DNA of 64,000 nucleotides from Holothuria scabra (taxonomy: Eukaryota > Echinodermata > Holothuroidea > Aspidochirotida > Holothuriidae). The notes beneath the pieces are model-generated. The model was not told the origin of the DNA. It did not search any database and saw only the letters and a program-made list of their open reading frames with translations. Position numbers and translations under genes: made by a program. Below, piece by piece: positions 34,262 to 45,685 of this stretch (positions within the stretch are counted from its first letter, which is position 1; each line of letters opens with the position of its first letter). The stretch is taken from NCBI GenBank assembly GCA_037179385.1, contig CM074194.1, forward strand, positions 2,373,001-2,437,000, read 5' to 3'.

Positions 34262-35071
34262 CCGGTATCCATGGGCGTCCGGAAGGGGGGGGGCAAGGGG
34301 GGGCACTTGCCCCCCCCCCCTGGAAAATCAAACTTGTGAAAAAATTAATTAAAAATTAAAATAATAAAAAAATTAGAAATAAATCATCAAAATATCTTCA
34401 CTCACAGCGTCAGTTTCTACTGAAATATGCGGACATTTGACCAGGAATAGCAAAAGAGAAGATGGTATGCTGAATAGTGAAATCGTAATTTGGGGACCAT
34501 TATTCGTGATATCTATTGGAAATTTGTAATTGTAAAAACTATGCCAAAATTGTACTAGTTGTCAAGTATGTAGTCTGCATATGGCATCCGACTATTCATG
34601 AAAGCATTGGTCTTGGTTTGGTCCCGTGCTGATCTCAAGTGGCGACGCGCGGATGTAACTGGGATATACAAGGTGAATATGGGGGGGGGGGGGGGATGGT
34701 TCATAATTGAGTAACGGATATAGGCCTATAAAGGCTGTTTGACAGTTGTAAGTTTTATCGTGCTCAGGCGTGCGAGGCCATGACCGAGAGGCAGATTTAC
34801 CTTCAACAATTTTTTTAGATTGAAAATTCTAAAAATCTAAAAATTACAGACATGAAATTCCTGTTTCTGGGCTGGGTACATGCAGCTTATAACACTCGCC
34901 AAGTGTCGTTTCCGGCCATCTGGAGGGTTTGTAAGACCCAAAATTTTCTTGTACGCTCCGCGCCAACCGATGGTGGCGCTCCGCTTAGATAGTGTACACA
35001 ATTCGATCATCTATGAATGACCTTGCCCCCCCCCCCTTGCAAAAAATTCTGCGGACGCCCATGCCGGTATC
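34262..35071. mobile_element. hAT-like element (794 bp) with 8-bp target duplication CCGGTATC
   Basis: CCGGTATC at 34262-34269 and 34064+1000 (35064-35071) flanks an element starting CATGGGCGTCCGGAAGGGGG and ending CTGCGGACGCCCATG. The 12-bp terminal inverted repeat CATGGGCGTCCG is perfect. Long G or C runs lie just inside both ends. The interior has no transposase. It carries the shared core on the minus strand at 34952-34992. Confidence 0.9.
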
Positions 35072-35699
35072 TCCCTTTCCCTCGGGAAAAATTGCAAACT
35101 TCAAGAGGACGTAGATCGCAAATGCGGCAATATTTGAATGGATTGCAGCTTTAATAGGAAAACCAAAAGTAGTTGTGTCCCCCTCCGAGAAACTTTCTTT
35201 GCGTTAGATTTCTTTGATGCAAAACGGTGCTGTGTTTGTAGAACTTTGAACTGATTATAGGCCTACGTTTTAGGATTTTCCTTTTTGGGAGCATGAAAAA
35301 TTTCAAAATACTCATTTTTAGCATTTGTGGAGATTTTACAAGTGACATGCATAGCATCGAAGAAACAAATTTTCCGGTTTTCACTGGTGTCTAGATGCAA
35401 AACGTCGCAGTATTTGTTCAGGTCTACCAGTCGCCAGTAGACCCAATGATGATTCGGTACTTCCGGTTCTTGAACTAAGTTTTTCAGGGCCAATGATTTT
35501 GCTGTAAGGCCCCTGGGCCATCTTATATCACGGAAATTAGAAAAAAAAACTTTTTTTGTTCTCTTAAGTGGATTTAATGCAATGTACCATCGAAATTTCC
35601 AATCGAATCAAAAGTTCCACAGGTCGTAGCTTCAACATTAATTCCTTGGGCCCTTAGGATTGAAAGGGGCCTATTACCATTCGATACCCACATGGGCCC

Positions 35700-36440
35700 C
35701 TTCGGTACATGAACGTATACATATAGTACATGATCGTATGAAATCAGTACATGATCGTATGCAATCTTTGTACATCATCGTAAACAGTTAGCACATGAAC
35801 GTGTACTTTTACTACATCGCATGAGTTTAGATCAGTGGTTCTTAAACTTTTTTCAAACTACCGCCCCCATAAGGCATCCATGACTGATCCAACGCCCCCT
35901 CCTACCCAATATGCCATCATATTTATATAAGTCTTTGACTTTGAGCTTTCAACTTTCAATTTCCAACACCAAAATGACCCAGATAAGTTTTATTTTGGGT
36001 AAATATTTGTCAGTAGTTGCAAAACCTTTTGGAGAAGACAGTCTGTGTCAACCACTCTGCAACCCCCTAGGTTCCTTTATTGCACGAATGTATGAGAGCC
36101 TCCAGGGACCCCCTAGTCAATGCCAACGCCCCCCTATTGCTTGCAAATTCCTCAGCGCCCCCTTCAAACTTTTCAACGCCCTCCAGGGGGCGGTAGGGAC
36201 CACTTTGAGAACCACTGGTTTAGATGATCATCGTATGTCAGTGAGCCTTTTGGCGGACTTCTGGTACGCCGAAAGGCTCACTCAGTATGGCACGCGGAAG
36301 GGACAATAATAACATGGTGATCTTACGTTTTTACATGTACATGTGTTTTTAGATGTACAACGTGTGATTTTACATGTACATCGTTACATTTAACATGATG
36401 AAATTATGGTTTTAGTACATGATGGTGTAAATTTACATCA
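35700..36440. repeat. Degenerate TACATGATCGTA-type repeat array, interrupted
   Basis: TACATGATCGTATG and variants (TACATGAACGTATA, TACATCATCGTAAA, ACATGATGGTGTAA) recur irregularly every 20-30 bases at 35704-35825, 36225-36240 and 36330-36450. They resume at 36757-36810 after a non-LTR-like insertion. A Charlie-like element interrupts the array at 35833-36217. Confidence 0.75.
35825..36225. mobile_element. Charlie-like hAT MITE (385 bp) with 8-bp target duplication GTTTAGAT
   Basis: GTTTAGAT at 35825-35832 and 36218-36225 flanks an element starting CAGTGGTTCTTAAACTTTTT and ending CTTTGAGAACCACTG. CAGTGGTTCTCAAACTTT is the usual terminus of hAT-Charlie elements. Inside, ACCGCCCCC near the left and GGGGGCGGT near the right are also inverted. 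The open frame at 35911-36309 over it is not a gene. Confidence 0.93.
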
Positions 36441-36449
36441 TGATCGTAT

Positions 36450-36757
36450 GAAGTTAGTTGGGGGACGGGTTTCCAAGCTGAGAAAGATCTCTCTCTTTTT
36501 TGACCTCTGCTATGTTTTTGTAACCTCCCTTTTTTGCTACTGTATTAGCTTTTTTGTGTTTATCAGTAGTCTGCTTGTTGTTTATTTTTTTTCTTCTCAG
36601 GGAGTGCACGTTTTCAAGCCCCCCCCCCCCCCCGGAGGGGGAGGGGTTTGTGTACTTCCTTTCGCTTTTATATGTCCTTACATTCTTTTGTTGAATTTAT
36701 ACTCTATATGTGTATGTATATATGTAAAAGCGATAAAACAATAAACGAAACGAAACA
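36450..36757 (+). mobile_element. Probable 3' fragment of a non-LTR retroelement
   Basis: An approximately 300-bp insert splits the TACATGATCGTA array. It has T-rich sequence, a long C run (36619-36633) and ends in a low-complexity tail AATAAACGAAACGAAAC. This is the pattern of a 5'-truncated non-LTR element with a short A-rich repeat tail. No reverse transcriptase is present, so the class is inferred. Confidence 0.4.
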
Positions 36758-37609
36758 TCATCGTATATTTTTGGTACATGAACGAATAACTTTAGTACAT
36801 CATTATATAAGGGGAGCCTTTTGGCGTGCCATACCTTTCACTGTCACATCCGTGTCGAACTATTCCCCAGTTCTTTCCTTTATTAACAAACCCGTTCGTA
36901 ACAGCTTTGAAAAACGAATTTGATATTATAAAGAAGGCTAAAATAATAGTTATCTGAAACCAGATATTAAAGCCACCCACTGGCCCTTGACAAATCATAG
37001 TGAGTGACGTTTTCCTCAAAGCAAAAATTTGCTGAGTCAACGTCGGGAAAACTGAACATTAAAATGTGTTTCAAATTGTGATCATAGTTTTTTATTTAGT
37101 CCCGGAGGTTTCCTTTTAGTTTAACAGACACGTGCACAGTCGATGTTAATTTTAAGTCTCGTGGTTATTTTATATTATTCTAAATAAACTAGTGTTGACA
37201 TGTTGTGGGAATGGAATAACATGAAACTTACGTGTCCTTTTGTCTCTTGTTTTATGCTTTAAACAAAATAATAATATAAAAGCAGTTTGTTTTGTCTCAG
37301 ATCATTGTAGTATCTGTTCTTTTCTTCCAGTCTAGAATGGAGCCATACATTACAGACCAATAATGTAAATGGTCTCAGGACCGTGAGGTTGGTTACGTAT
37401 TTTCCTTCAGTGGACGTGATAGCCGTGATAGTTTTTTCGGGAAGGGGTGAAAATTTTGGTTTCGCTGAACGGCCCTTTGCCAGAGGGACGGGAGAACTAT
37501 CTGATTGGCCATGCCAGACAGATAATACAATGATACCGAGAGACATTCAATGGAAATTTGACATTGTTGAGAAGTGTGCAGTCAAAGAGCAGTTAAATGA
37601 TCGATCCAT

Positions 37610-37920
37610 TTAAAGGCAGTCAACTCCTATCCCAAAGTTGCAATTTTTATAGCAGTCCACCGAAATTCTCAATTGGCGCAGCTCTATGACTGACAGCAAA
37701 TTAAAAAATGCAGAATACTGTAGCTCATACTACTAAGCATGCATGTACTATGTACTGGAAGTGTTTTGATACACTTTGGGGCCTAAGTTGTGTAGTCACC
37801 CTGAAGTAATTGACTGGATTGCAAATGGATAAGGATGAGTTGTAGACAGTTGTGGGAGTGGTTTAAGTACGTAGGTTGGGAGAATTCCAACTGTTTGGGA
37901 TGGGAGGATAAGGCATTTGA
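37610..37920. mobile_element. TTAA-type MITE, family A, minus orientation, right end decayed
   Basis: It starts TTAA-AGGCAGT and ends GGCATTTGA (decayed TTTAA). The interior matches the copies at 40796, 45453, 50987 and 52042, including the conserved blocks CTCAATTGG near the left and GTTGGGAGAATT near the right. Confidence 0.75.
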
Positions 37921-38546
37921 CACAAAATCTTCTCTAAGACTTCAAGATTTGCAAAAATTTCATGAAGAATATATTGCAAGGTGCCATTGCACAAAGCGGG
38001 ACGGGGCCAATCGCTATGCAAAATATCCATGAGGGTCCTACTCTAGGCTATGTGAATTCTTGAAAGAGTGTGCAGACTGCAGACCATTTACTGGTTCGCG
38101 TATTCTTTTCTACCGTCGATCGATGTACGCTGCTCATGGTGTATTAACTGAGATATTTTTTAAACCTACCCGTTCTTTTGTCCAAGTGGGATTTTTCATT
38201 ACATCTACTCCTAAGCAGTAATGCACCTTTGTAATTGTAAAGAGCTACCATCACTTTTCCTTGACAAATGTAAGTGTCAATTACCAATTATCTTCGGATT
38301 GACTGCTTCCTCACTCATGTGCGATGTCCACAGCTAAAACTACGGAAGTGGCAGATAATCATTATCATGTTTTTGGTGGGGTAAAAGGTTACCGTATTGC
38401 ATGTGCTATTAAGGAATTTTAGATTTCCTGACGCGGACCTCATGTGCAACGAAGTCGCGTCATTTGTGTCTATGCCGTTTCGAACGCAAAACCGCCGACA
38501 TAACGTAACACAAAGCATTGAAATGACGAGTGTGCTGTAGGGGGTG
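37921..38546. other. Intergenic, no gene seen
   Basis: No supported gene or repeat is seen in this stretch, which is the immediate host of the element that follows. Confidence 0.6.
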
Positions 38547-40557
38547 GCGTCATTCAGTGGCGTAGCTACTGGGGGGGGGGGCCAGGGGGGCAAGTTGCCC
38601 CCCCTGGAAAATTTTTTGGGGAAATTTGATGAAAATGGGGGAAATTTGGTGAATCTTATTATTATTACAAAAATTTCACAAAAATTTCTCAAAATTTTTG
38701 TTAGAATAAGAAACTGTGAGACATTTCTCATACATAATTCGTATTTTCATGCAACAAATTAACTCAGATTTCGTCAGTGTCGCATGAACCGGCCCAATTC
38801 GCGTTCCACAGAAATGTCCTCGTCACGTAGCAGATTGAATGTTCTCTTGTGCTTGTATACGCACGGGGGTTATGATCAGTGCATTTCAGTGCACAGGAAG
38901 CTGTTATTCGGGTGATACTTTGGGAATTCAGTAAAAGGATGTGAAAACTGACAAGTCACTACCGTAGACCCCCGAGGTTGTTATGTTCTTCTTCAACCTA
39001 GCAGTAGCTGTACGATTTTACTCTGTGTACATAACGATGGATGGGGCTGAAACAATCCATGGCCAACGATAAACTTAAAGTTAATCTAGAAATTAGAATT
39101 AACGGGATCCGTTGGCACACTTAGATTTGGTTACTTAGCCTAATCCTTGGAGGCTTACAACCTAGTTCGGGAAAATAGCTTTCTGCTCACTTTGAGTGTA
39201 ACAATAAATGGACAATGAGTACCTTGTAGCCTTCTACACTTAACAGACTGCTTTTCTCACAGGATATCCTGTGTGATCGAGCCACCATTAGGCCTCTTTA
39301 GTGAAGTGCGAAGGGGAGACCATTGGGCCATGCCCCCCTCACAGATGCCATTTTTCTTTGTTCTTAAAAATATGTAGTCTAACTTTATCAACACAGATTT
39401 TACTTCAAAAGATAGCATATGGGGCACCAGATTGCTTATAAGCACACCCAAAAAAATTCAAAGGGGGAGGATTGTCCCTGCAAGGTCTTTCAGTGATGCC
39501 ATTTTTTTTTTTTTAATTCCTGCAAATAGACCTAGGCAAATTTTGTCAAATTCCAATTTTTACTTAGAAAAGGTAGACTCTGTTTCCCACTGGTGGCATC
39601 TATCAAAAGACTTCATGCTTAGATTTTCTTTACAAGCATAAATACGCTATTTTGACCATCTGAGGGGTCTGATTTTTCGAAATTGTCTTTACGCTCCGCG
39701 CCAACCAATGGTGGCGTTTCGCTCAGTCTTTTGGGCAAAATAACATATTTGGGGTAAAATTAGCTCTTAGCTCTCTGATCACTTTGCAGTTTGCGAACAT
39801 ATTTTGAAGTGAGCATTTTATTGCAAACGACAAAAGAAGAAAGCGACTGGCTAGATTCTTCGTATAAACCTAGAAAATGCTATTTCCGGCCATCTAAGGG
39901 GTCTAATTTTTCCAAATTTTCTCTACGCTCCGCGCCAACGAATGGTGGCGCTCCGCTTAGATAATCTTTGTGACAAAATAACATTTTGTGGCCAAGGAAA
40001 ACCACAAATACCGATCAATGCTCTTTTATTTTGACTCCTAAAAGTGTGCAAATTTAATGACAAGTTTTTCTTCGCAAGGTAGCATAAAATGGCATACGGA
40101 AATGCATGTCAAGACACAAATGTTTCAGTTTTATCCTCATGAACCACCACAATTCAACTTTTAACACTGTTCCTGTCAAAGTCGAAAATCTTGCACCATT
40201 TTGCATGTAGGCTCCTTGGAAACGTCAAAAATTTCCGGACACCCCTCCCCTTGACCATACCGCATGCTCTTCCCCCTTCAGAGAAATCCTGCGTACGCCA
40301 CTGCGTTAGTACATACAAATAAACCAGATATTGTTTACCAAAATAATATACTTTGTTATTTCCGATTGCTCTATGTTATACTTTAAAATTAAAATGCAGG
40401 TAATATTACAAAATGACATGGTAATGTGGTTATACTTGTAAGTTTGCATATTTTATATGAAATACATACACATTGACCGGAAAAAGTTTTGGGGAAATTT
40501 CATACCTTTGCCCCCCCCCCCCCTGGAAAAAATCCTAGCTACGCCACTGGCGTCATT
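38547..40557. mobile_element. hAT-like element (1995 bp) with 8-bp target duplication GCGTCATT
   Basis: GCGTCATT at 38547-38554 and 40550-40557 flanks an element starting CAGTGGCGTAGCTACTGGGG and ending CTAGCTACGCCACTG. G and C runs lie inside both termini. It carries two copies of the shared core on the minus strand (39691-39727 and 39924-39964). A further right-end motif (TGCGTACGCCACTG at about 40291-40305) has no left partner, suggesting a decayed nested element. No transposase frame is seen. Confidence 0.92.
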
Positions 40558-40795
40558 ACGTTGTGGCTGACGTCCGCGCTTTTCTCTACGTTGTGTTGTG
40601 CCATTAACACTTGAACGGTGTAAGGAGTCGGGGACCGATCCGATCATCGTAATATTATTGACAAGATGTTCATTGCAATTTTGGAAGAGGGAGGGGAGAA
40701 AGTCACGTACATCTGGTTGCACGGACAGAGCATTTAACAAACTACCAGACTGTTTGTTGCTTCTCAGGCGTTCGTCAGTCTAGTTCGTATTTTCC

Positions 40796-41092
40796 TTAAA
40801 GGGCCAATCTTCCAGTCATCCCAAACTTCAGTTTTTGTAGTGCCGGTTTACAGAAATTCTCAATTGGATAAGCTCTTTTATGGACAGCTAGTTTAAACAA
40901 TGCAAAGTAGCATATATCATATTACAAAGTCTGTACTGTGAAAAGTGTTTTGATTACACATTTGGGTCTTGAAGCAATTTACTGACGGAGGATGTGTCTA
41001 AATGAGGATGAACTTGAAACAGCTGTGGGAGGGGCTTAAGTAAAAAGGTTGGGAGGATTGGAACTGTTTGGGTGAGAGGATCAGGCCTTTAA
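40796..41092. mobile_element. TTAA-type MITE, family A, minus orientation, intact ends
   Basis: It starts TTAA-AGGGCCAATC and ends TCAGGCCT-TTAA. The interior is homologous to the other family A copies (CTCAATTGGATAAGCTC, GTTTTGATTACACATTTGGG, GTGGGAGGGGCTTAAGTA). Confidence 0.85.
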
Positions 41093-42369
41093 CGAAAAAA
41101 TGTTCATTGAAATGTTATTTTACTATATGACTCTCTACTACCTTCCTTAACGAAATTTTTAGAAAGCTTTGGCATAAAAAACAGCAGAAACAAACAAAAT
41201 GTATCGTAGTTCGATTTTTCCGTAATTTTGATCACGTTAAGTATATATTTACTTAGGTGCATGAACGAAAAGGTGATTTGTATCAGATAGGTGAGCAGTT
41301 TGCAATACAATTTTTCACATTAGTATCGCAAGGTTTTTGGGAATTTTGGCCTCTTAAAGGACCTTTGATCTCAAACAGAACGCAAAGTCCATTTTAAACA
41401 CATCACATTACTACAAAAGAATGAACAGTGATGTGAATAAGAAAGGGAATGGGCACTGGCTTTCCTGGTAGGCCTACCTACATTCAGCTTACACATGAGG
41501 AAATTGAGCTCATTTATTGTCATGAGACCCATGCTACCTACATGCATAATGGAACACACGGGTTACTTGGATATGTGTATTTGGATAAGCTCAGTGGAAA
41601 CTCAGTAGAAAATGAAAGTATGTCGTATTACAGGAAATGTTTGTGAATACACTTCTATTCAGTTAAATGATATTACTGTTTATGTGAACAACTGAATGTG
41701 GCAGAGGCTTCGGTTGGATTTTGAAGAGTGCATGACATCCTGATACTTTTCTCCTATCCTGGTGAGGAGTCTAAGACGAGAGGGAGCAAATGCAAAACGG
41801 TGCCAAATGTTGGGGTTCTGTGAAATTGGGGTATTCTTATTACCCAAATAAAAAACTGCGTGAAGGGCCCGGTCAGCAAGGGACGGTGCTTGGATTTGTC
41901 GACATGGAGTCCAACCACCTTGACTGGGGGACAGCTGATCTAAGATGTGTGGCAAATTTGGGCAGGTCATATTAATTTCTACTAAACGTCTACAACATGA
42001 CTTATAGTAAATAATTGTGTAAAAGAGGTACTAGTATAAAGTGACAGATACCTCAAAAGGAAAAGACGGATGATGTAAACATTAATCTCTTAAAGTCGAT
42101 AGCATATTTTACTTTTATGATGAAAATAATTACATTAATAGTGAAGGGGATGTTTCAGATTTTGTCCAAGAGTCTCTAATTCATGAAGATGTTTGTAGTT
42201 TTAGACTTGGATCAGTCGTTTGGTGGTTTTCCTCTTTTTGCTCTCAAAAGGAGAATTCCTTAAAACATCCAAACATTGTTGGCTTACCGTAGATTTAGTC
42301 CTGAACCGTCATCATGAAGGCAGTATCGGTAGGCTACATAACCTCTTCTAAAAAGGATGCACAGTTTTA
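41093..42369. other. Intergenic, no gene seen
   Basis: Several short frames (41449-41646 and 41790-41975) have no recognisable domain or splice support. Nothing else is seen. Confidence 0.6.
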
Positions 42370-45117
42370 CTTGAAGACGGGCCCGTAGCCAGCTTTACAT
42401 TTTATTGGGGGGGGGGGGGAATTTTGTGATTGGGGAGGGGGAAGAAAAATTTTCTCTGAATTCCCGATGTACTATTTAATAGAAGGGGCCCCATTGGTAG
42501 CGTATTGAGCGCATTTTTCCGAAAAATTGCTCACAGATTAAAGGAAATGGCACTTAATCCCAAGCCTTGTAAACTGCATGTAAACAGTCTATTTTGAGCT
42601 ATATTCATAGGCGTACGGGAGCATTTCAGTTTGGGGGCAGAGGATTTTCTGCCCGAAAAATGTAATTCTGCCCGAAAGACTATCTAAGCGGAGCGCCACC
42701 ATCAGTTGGCGCGGAGCGTACAGAAAATTTTGAAAAATCGCAACCCCTCAGACAGCCGGAAATGGCCTTTCCCAGGCTTATAAGCAGAATCGAAGCTGTC
42801 GATATTTTGAACTTTCGTTTGCAATAAAATTTTCACCAAAAATGAGCAAATCTACAAAAAGGTCAGAAAACTCCCAGATGAAATGTACCACTACCATTGG
42901 ATGACTAGGCCTACATTAAGCTATAATCATTGGAAAATGAGTTTGTTTGCGCGTTCTACAAACTATTTTACGTCATGCAGCATGAGATTATCATCAATAT
43001 AATTTTGAAAATTGAAAAACTTCAGAAACCCTCGGCATTGCATCGCATTCCGGCTGCTTACTAAATATAAGTTTCGTCGAACTTTACAAGGATCCCGTGT
43101 GTTTTAGCAGCCTGTTTAGCTCAGATTCAGAGGCCCGAATTACCTGAGTGGGGATGCCATGCAACGAATTGGCCCTTAAAAACCGATTAACTCAATTTTC
43201 GCGCGATTCCCACTCAAGCAAGGTATGAGTGAGCAAACAAGCTACCCTGATTTGTTTACCATTGCCCGAATTTCGGTTCCACAGCACTGCAGGTTAAAAC
43301 GTTTCGCACAATTTTAAGAGGATCATTTTGAAAAGTGCAAAATCGTCATCTCATTCATATGCCGCCCAAATACCTCGCGACCAAGTACGTTTCAGCCTTC
43401 TGGAGTTCTGGTGACTATTGGTGATTGTCATTTAGTAATATGGTGCGTCACAAGATAGCTTTTGATTGATTTGTTCGGGCAAACTTTTGGGGACTGTATA
43501 CATCCTCTCTCCCCTTGTAATCTGGCAATTAAAAATATCCCAGAACTTTTTGTAACTTTTGCCCGAATATTGTGTCATTTCGGGCAAAGGTTTGCGCAAG
43601 AATATGAAGTGAGGCTGACGAAAAATTGTTTTTGCATACGCTGCCCGAATGTGTCGCGAATTTTGGTATCTTTCAGAGTTTTCATGAAAATTGTACCGTG
43701 ACTATGATGCTTTTTTATTATTTTTTCGGCCAAGGGTTTGAAGGAATTCGGGCGCGCCTAGGAGTTTTCTGTGTCAGTTGAAACAAACCAGGTTTTAAGA
43801 CTCAAACGGCTGCCCGAATTTTTCCAGATCCCTGCCCGAATTTTAGGTCTTGAGAAAATTGGGGGGGGGGGGCAGCTGCCGTCCGCCCCCCCGCCTCGTA
43901 CGCCTATGGCTATATTAGAATAAAAACCGACATCATGGAGTGTCTAAATTTCACCTGGCACTGTGTGTGAGTGCGTATGTCTTTGACACTTGCTTGAGAC
44001 CACGTTATCTCGGGATTCCAAGCCAGTGATGGGAGTTAGATATAATGCTTGGCATGCACATATTCCCAATACTGACTAGGTTATAACAAAATAATAATAG
44101 AGAGATGGAAACAAACTAAATGACTGGATATTCACTATAAATATATCAAAGGTTAAATGGGATATATAGACTTTGAAACTGAAAGATCAATAACCAATGT
44201 TATCATAATTGGATGAATATTTCTACTGTTTATTTCTATATCTTTACTAAAGAGTCACAACACACAGGGTTTAACGGTTTTTTACAACAAAATTGACAAA
44301 GTTGGGCTACCTCACATCAAACATTTTGTCATGTCTCAATCTTTCTTTAATTCACATATCCTCCAAGGTAATCAGTATGCACAGATCGGCATCAATTTGT
44401 TTTCGATCCTTTTTGCTAAGAAGATATGCACTTTAGAGTCCAAAAGTTTGATTTACACAAGATTTGCTGTTTTGTTTTAAAGATATTCTATCAAACTTCA
44501 AATTTTGTTACTAGGACGTTCACACTATTGTTCGCTAAATAACTGGCATTGCTGTTCAATTGTGACACTGTCCAATGCTATGGTTACATTCGTACACTCA
44601 CATGTGCGTATATAGCAACAACGTTACTGCAACATGCACGCGGACGCAGGATCCCATTGGGATCTTATGCGGTCAAAAAGTTTAATGACAAAAGCCTAGC
44701 CTAGGCCTAGTTCAGGGAACAAAGTGTACGTGAGAACTAGGCCTAGGTACCCTAGGCTAAAGGTCTTACCAGTTCGGGATGGATTTGTACTACTCATTCA
44801 TGCATTGTATACTTTACTGTTATTAAAGGGCGCTCGTGTAAGCGTTCTTACATCACTGTGAATTGAGTATGACGTAGGCTAATGTTTTTATGACTCATGT
44901 AGTACGTTACAGTGGATTTTCCTTTCTGCGTTTATTTATATTCTGCGTCTGTGTACACGCGATAATTTTGCTTTTCAGTTTTATACTTTTAGATGTGTGA
45001 AATGCACAATTTAAATTTCGATTGGGCATTTTCATCTGGGGGGCAGAAATAATTTTTTGGGGGGCATTGCCCCGAAATGCCCCCCCCCCCCTCCGTGGCT
45101 ACGGGCCCGCTTGAAGA
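42370..45117. mobile_element. hAT-like element (2732 bp) with 8-bp target duplication CTTGAAGA, hosting a nested element
   Basis: CTTGAAGA at 42370-42377 and 45110-45117 flanks an element starting CGGGCCCGTAGCCAGC and ending TGGCTACGGGCCCG, a perfect 14-bp inverted terminus. G and C runs lie inside both ends. A second element (42606-43908) is inserted in it. No transposase frame is present. Confidence 0.93.
42598..43916. mobile_element. Nested hAT-like element (1303 bp) with 8-bp target duplication GCTATATT
   Basis: GCTATATT at 42598-42605 and 43909-43916 flanks an element starting CATAGGCGTACGGGAGCATT and ending CTCGTACGCCTATG. It carries the shared core on the plus strand (42678-42720) followed by GCCGGAAATGGC (about 42758). 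The interior is unusual for repeated GCCCGAA motifs. It inserted after the 42378-45109 element did. Confidence 0.93.
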
Positions 45118-45685
45118 TCGAAAAATTCGTTCTGCATGGATGCATAAAAATTAATCATCTCATGGTTCTGTTTGCTAGGCTACATAACGGAAATTAATTA
45201 ATTTCTACAAAATGCATATGATCGCCCAAGTTGGGTCCATCCACACCGACTATTGATCTTCTTTTACAAAACTGTGCAGTAAATATTTGTTGTGAGTGTA
45301 TGTATATCTTTCTAACGTTTTGGAGCGCATTGCTCACAATACCATGAGCTAGAACTTTGCAAAATTCAACGTGGCACTTCAATTAAAGATATGCAAAACA
45401 TGCCCTACAGTGCCACAGTATGGACTATTTTTTCCTTTTTTTTAATCCTTCCTTAAGAGCAATAACACGACACCCAAAATGCAATTTAAAACTAGGTAGA
45501 TTTGTATCAAAATTTTCAATCGGTTTTGATCTTCGACTGACATCCGGTTAAACAATGCAGAGTAACTCGTATTTCACAGCATGCATTTAGAGTGTTACAA
45601 TTACACATTGGACCCATACATAATCATTAGGATATGTCCTGCAGTAATTAACTGGGGCTGTGTCTGAATTAGGCGAGGATGGGTT

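Noticed and set aside
35911..36309. 132-residue frame as a gene
   Set aside because: It lies mostly within a Charlie-like hAT MITE with a readable target duplication and encodes no transposase motif.
41449..41646. 65-residue frame as an exon
   Set aside because: No flanking splice sites with family support and no recognisable domain.
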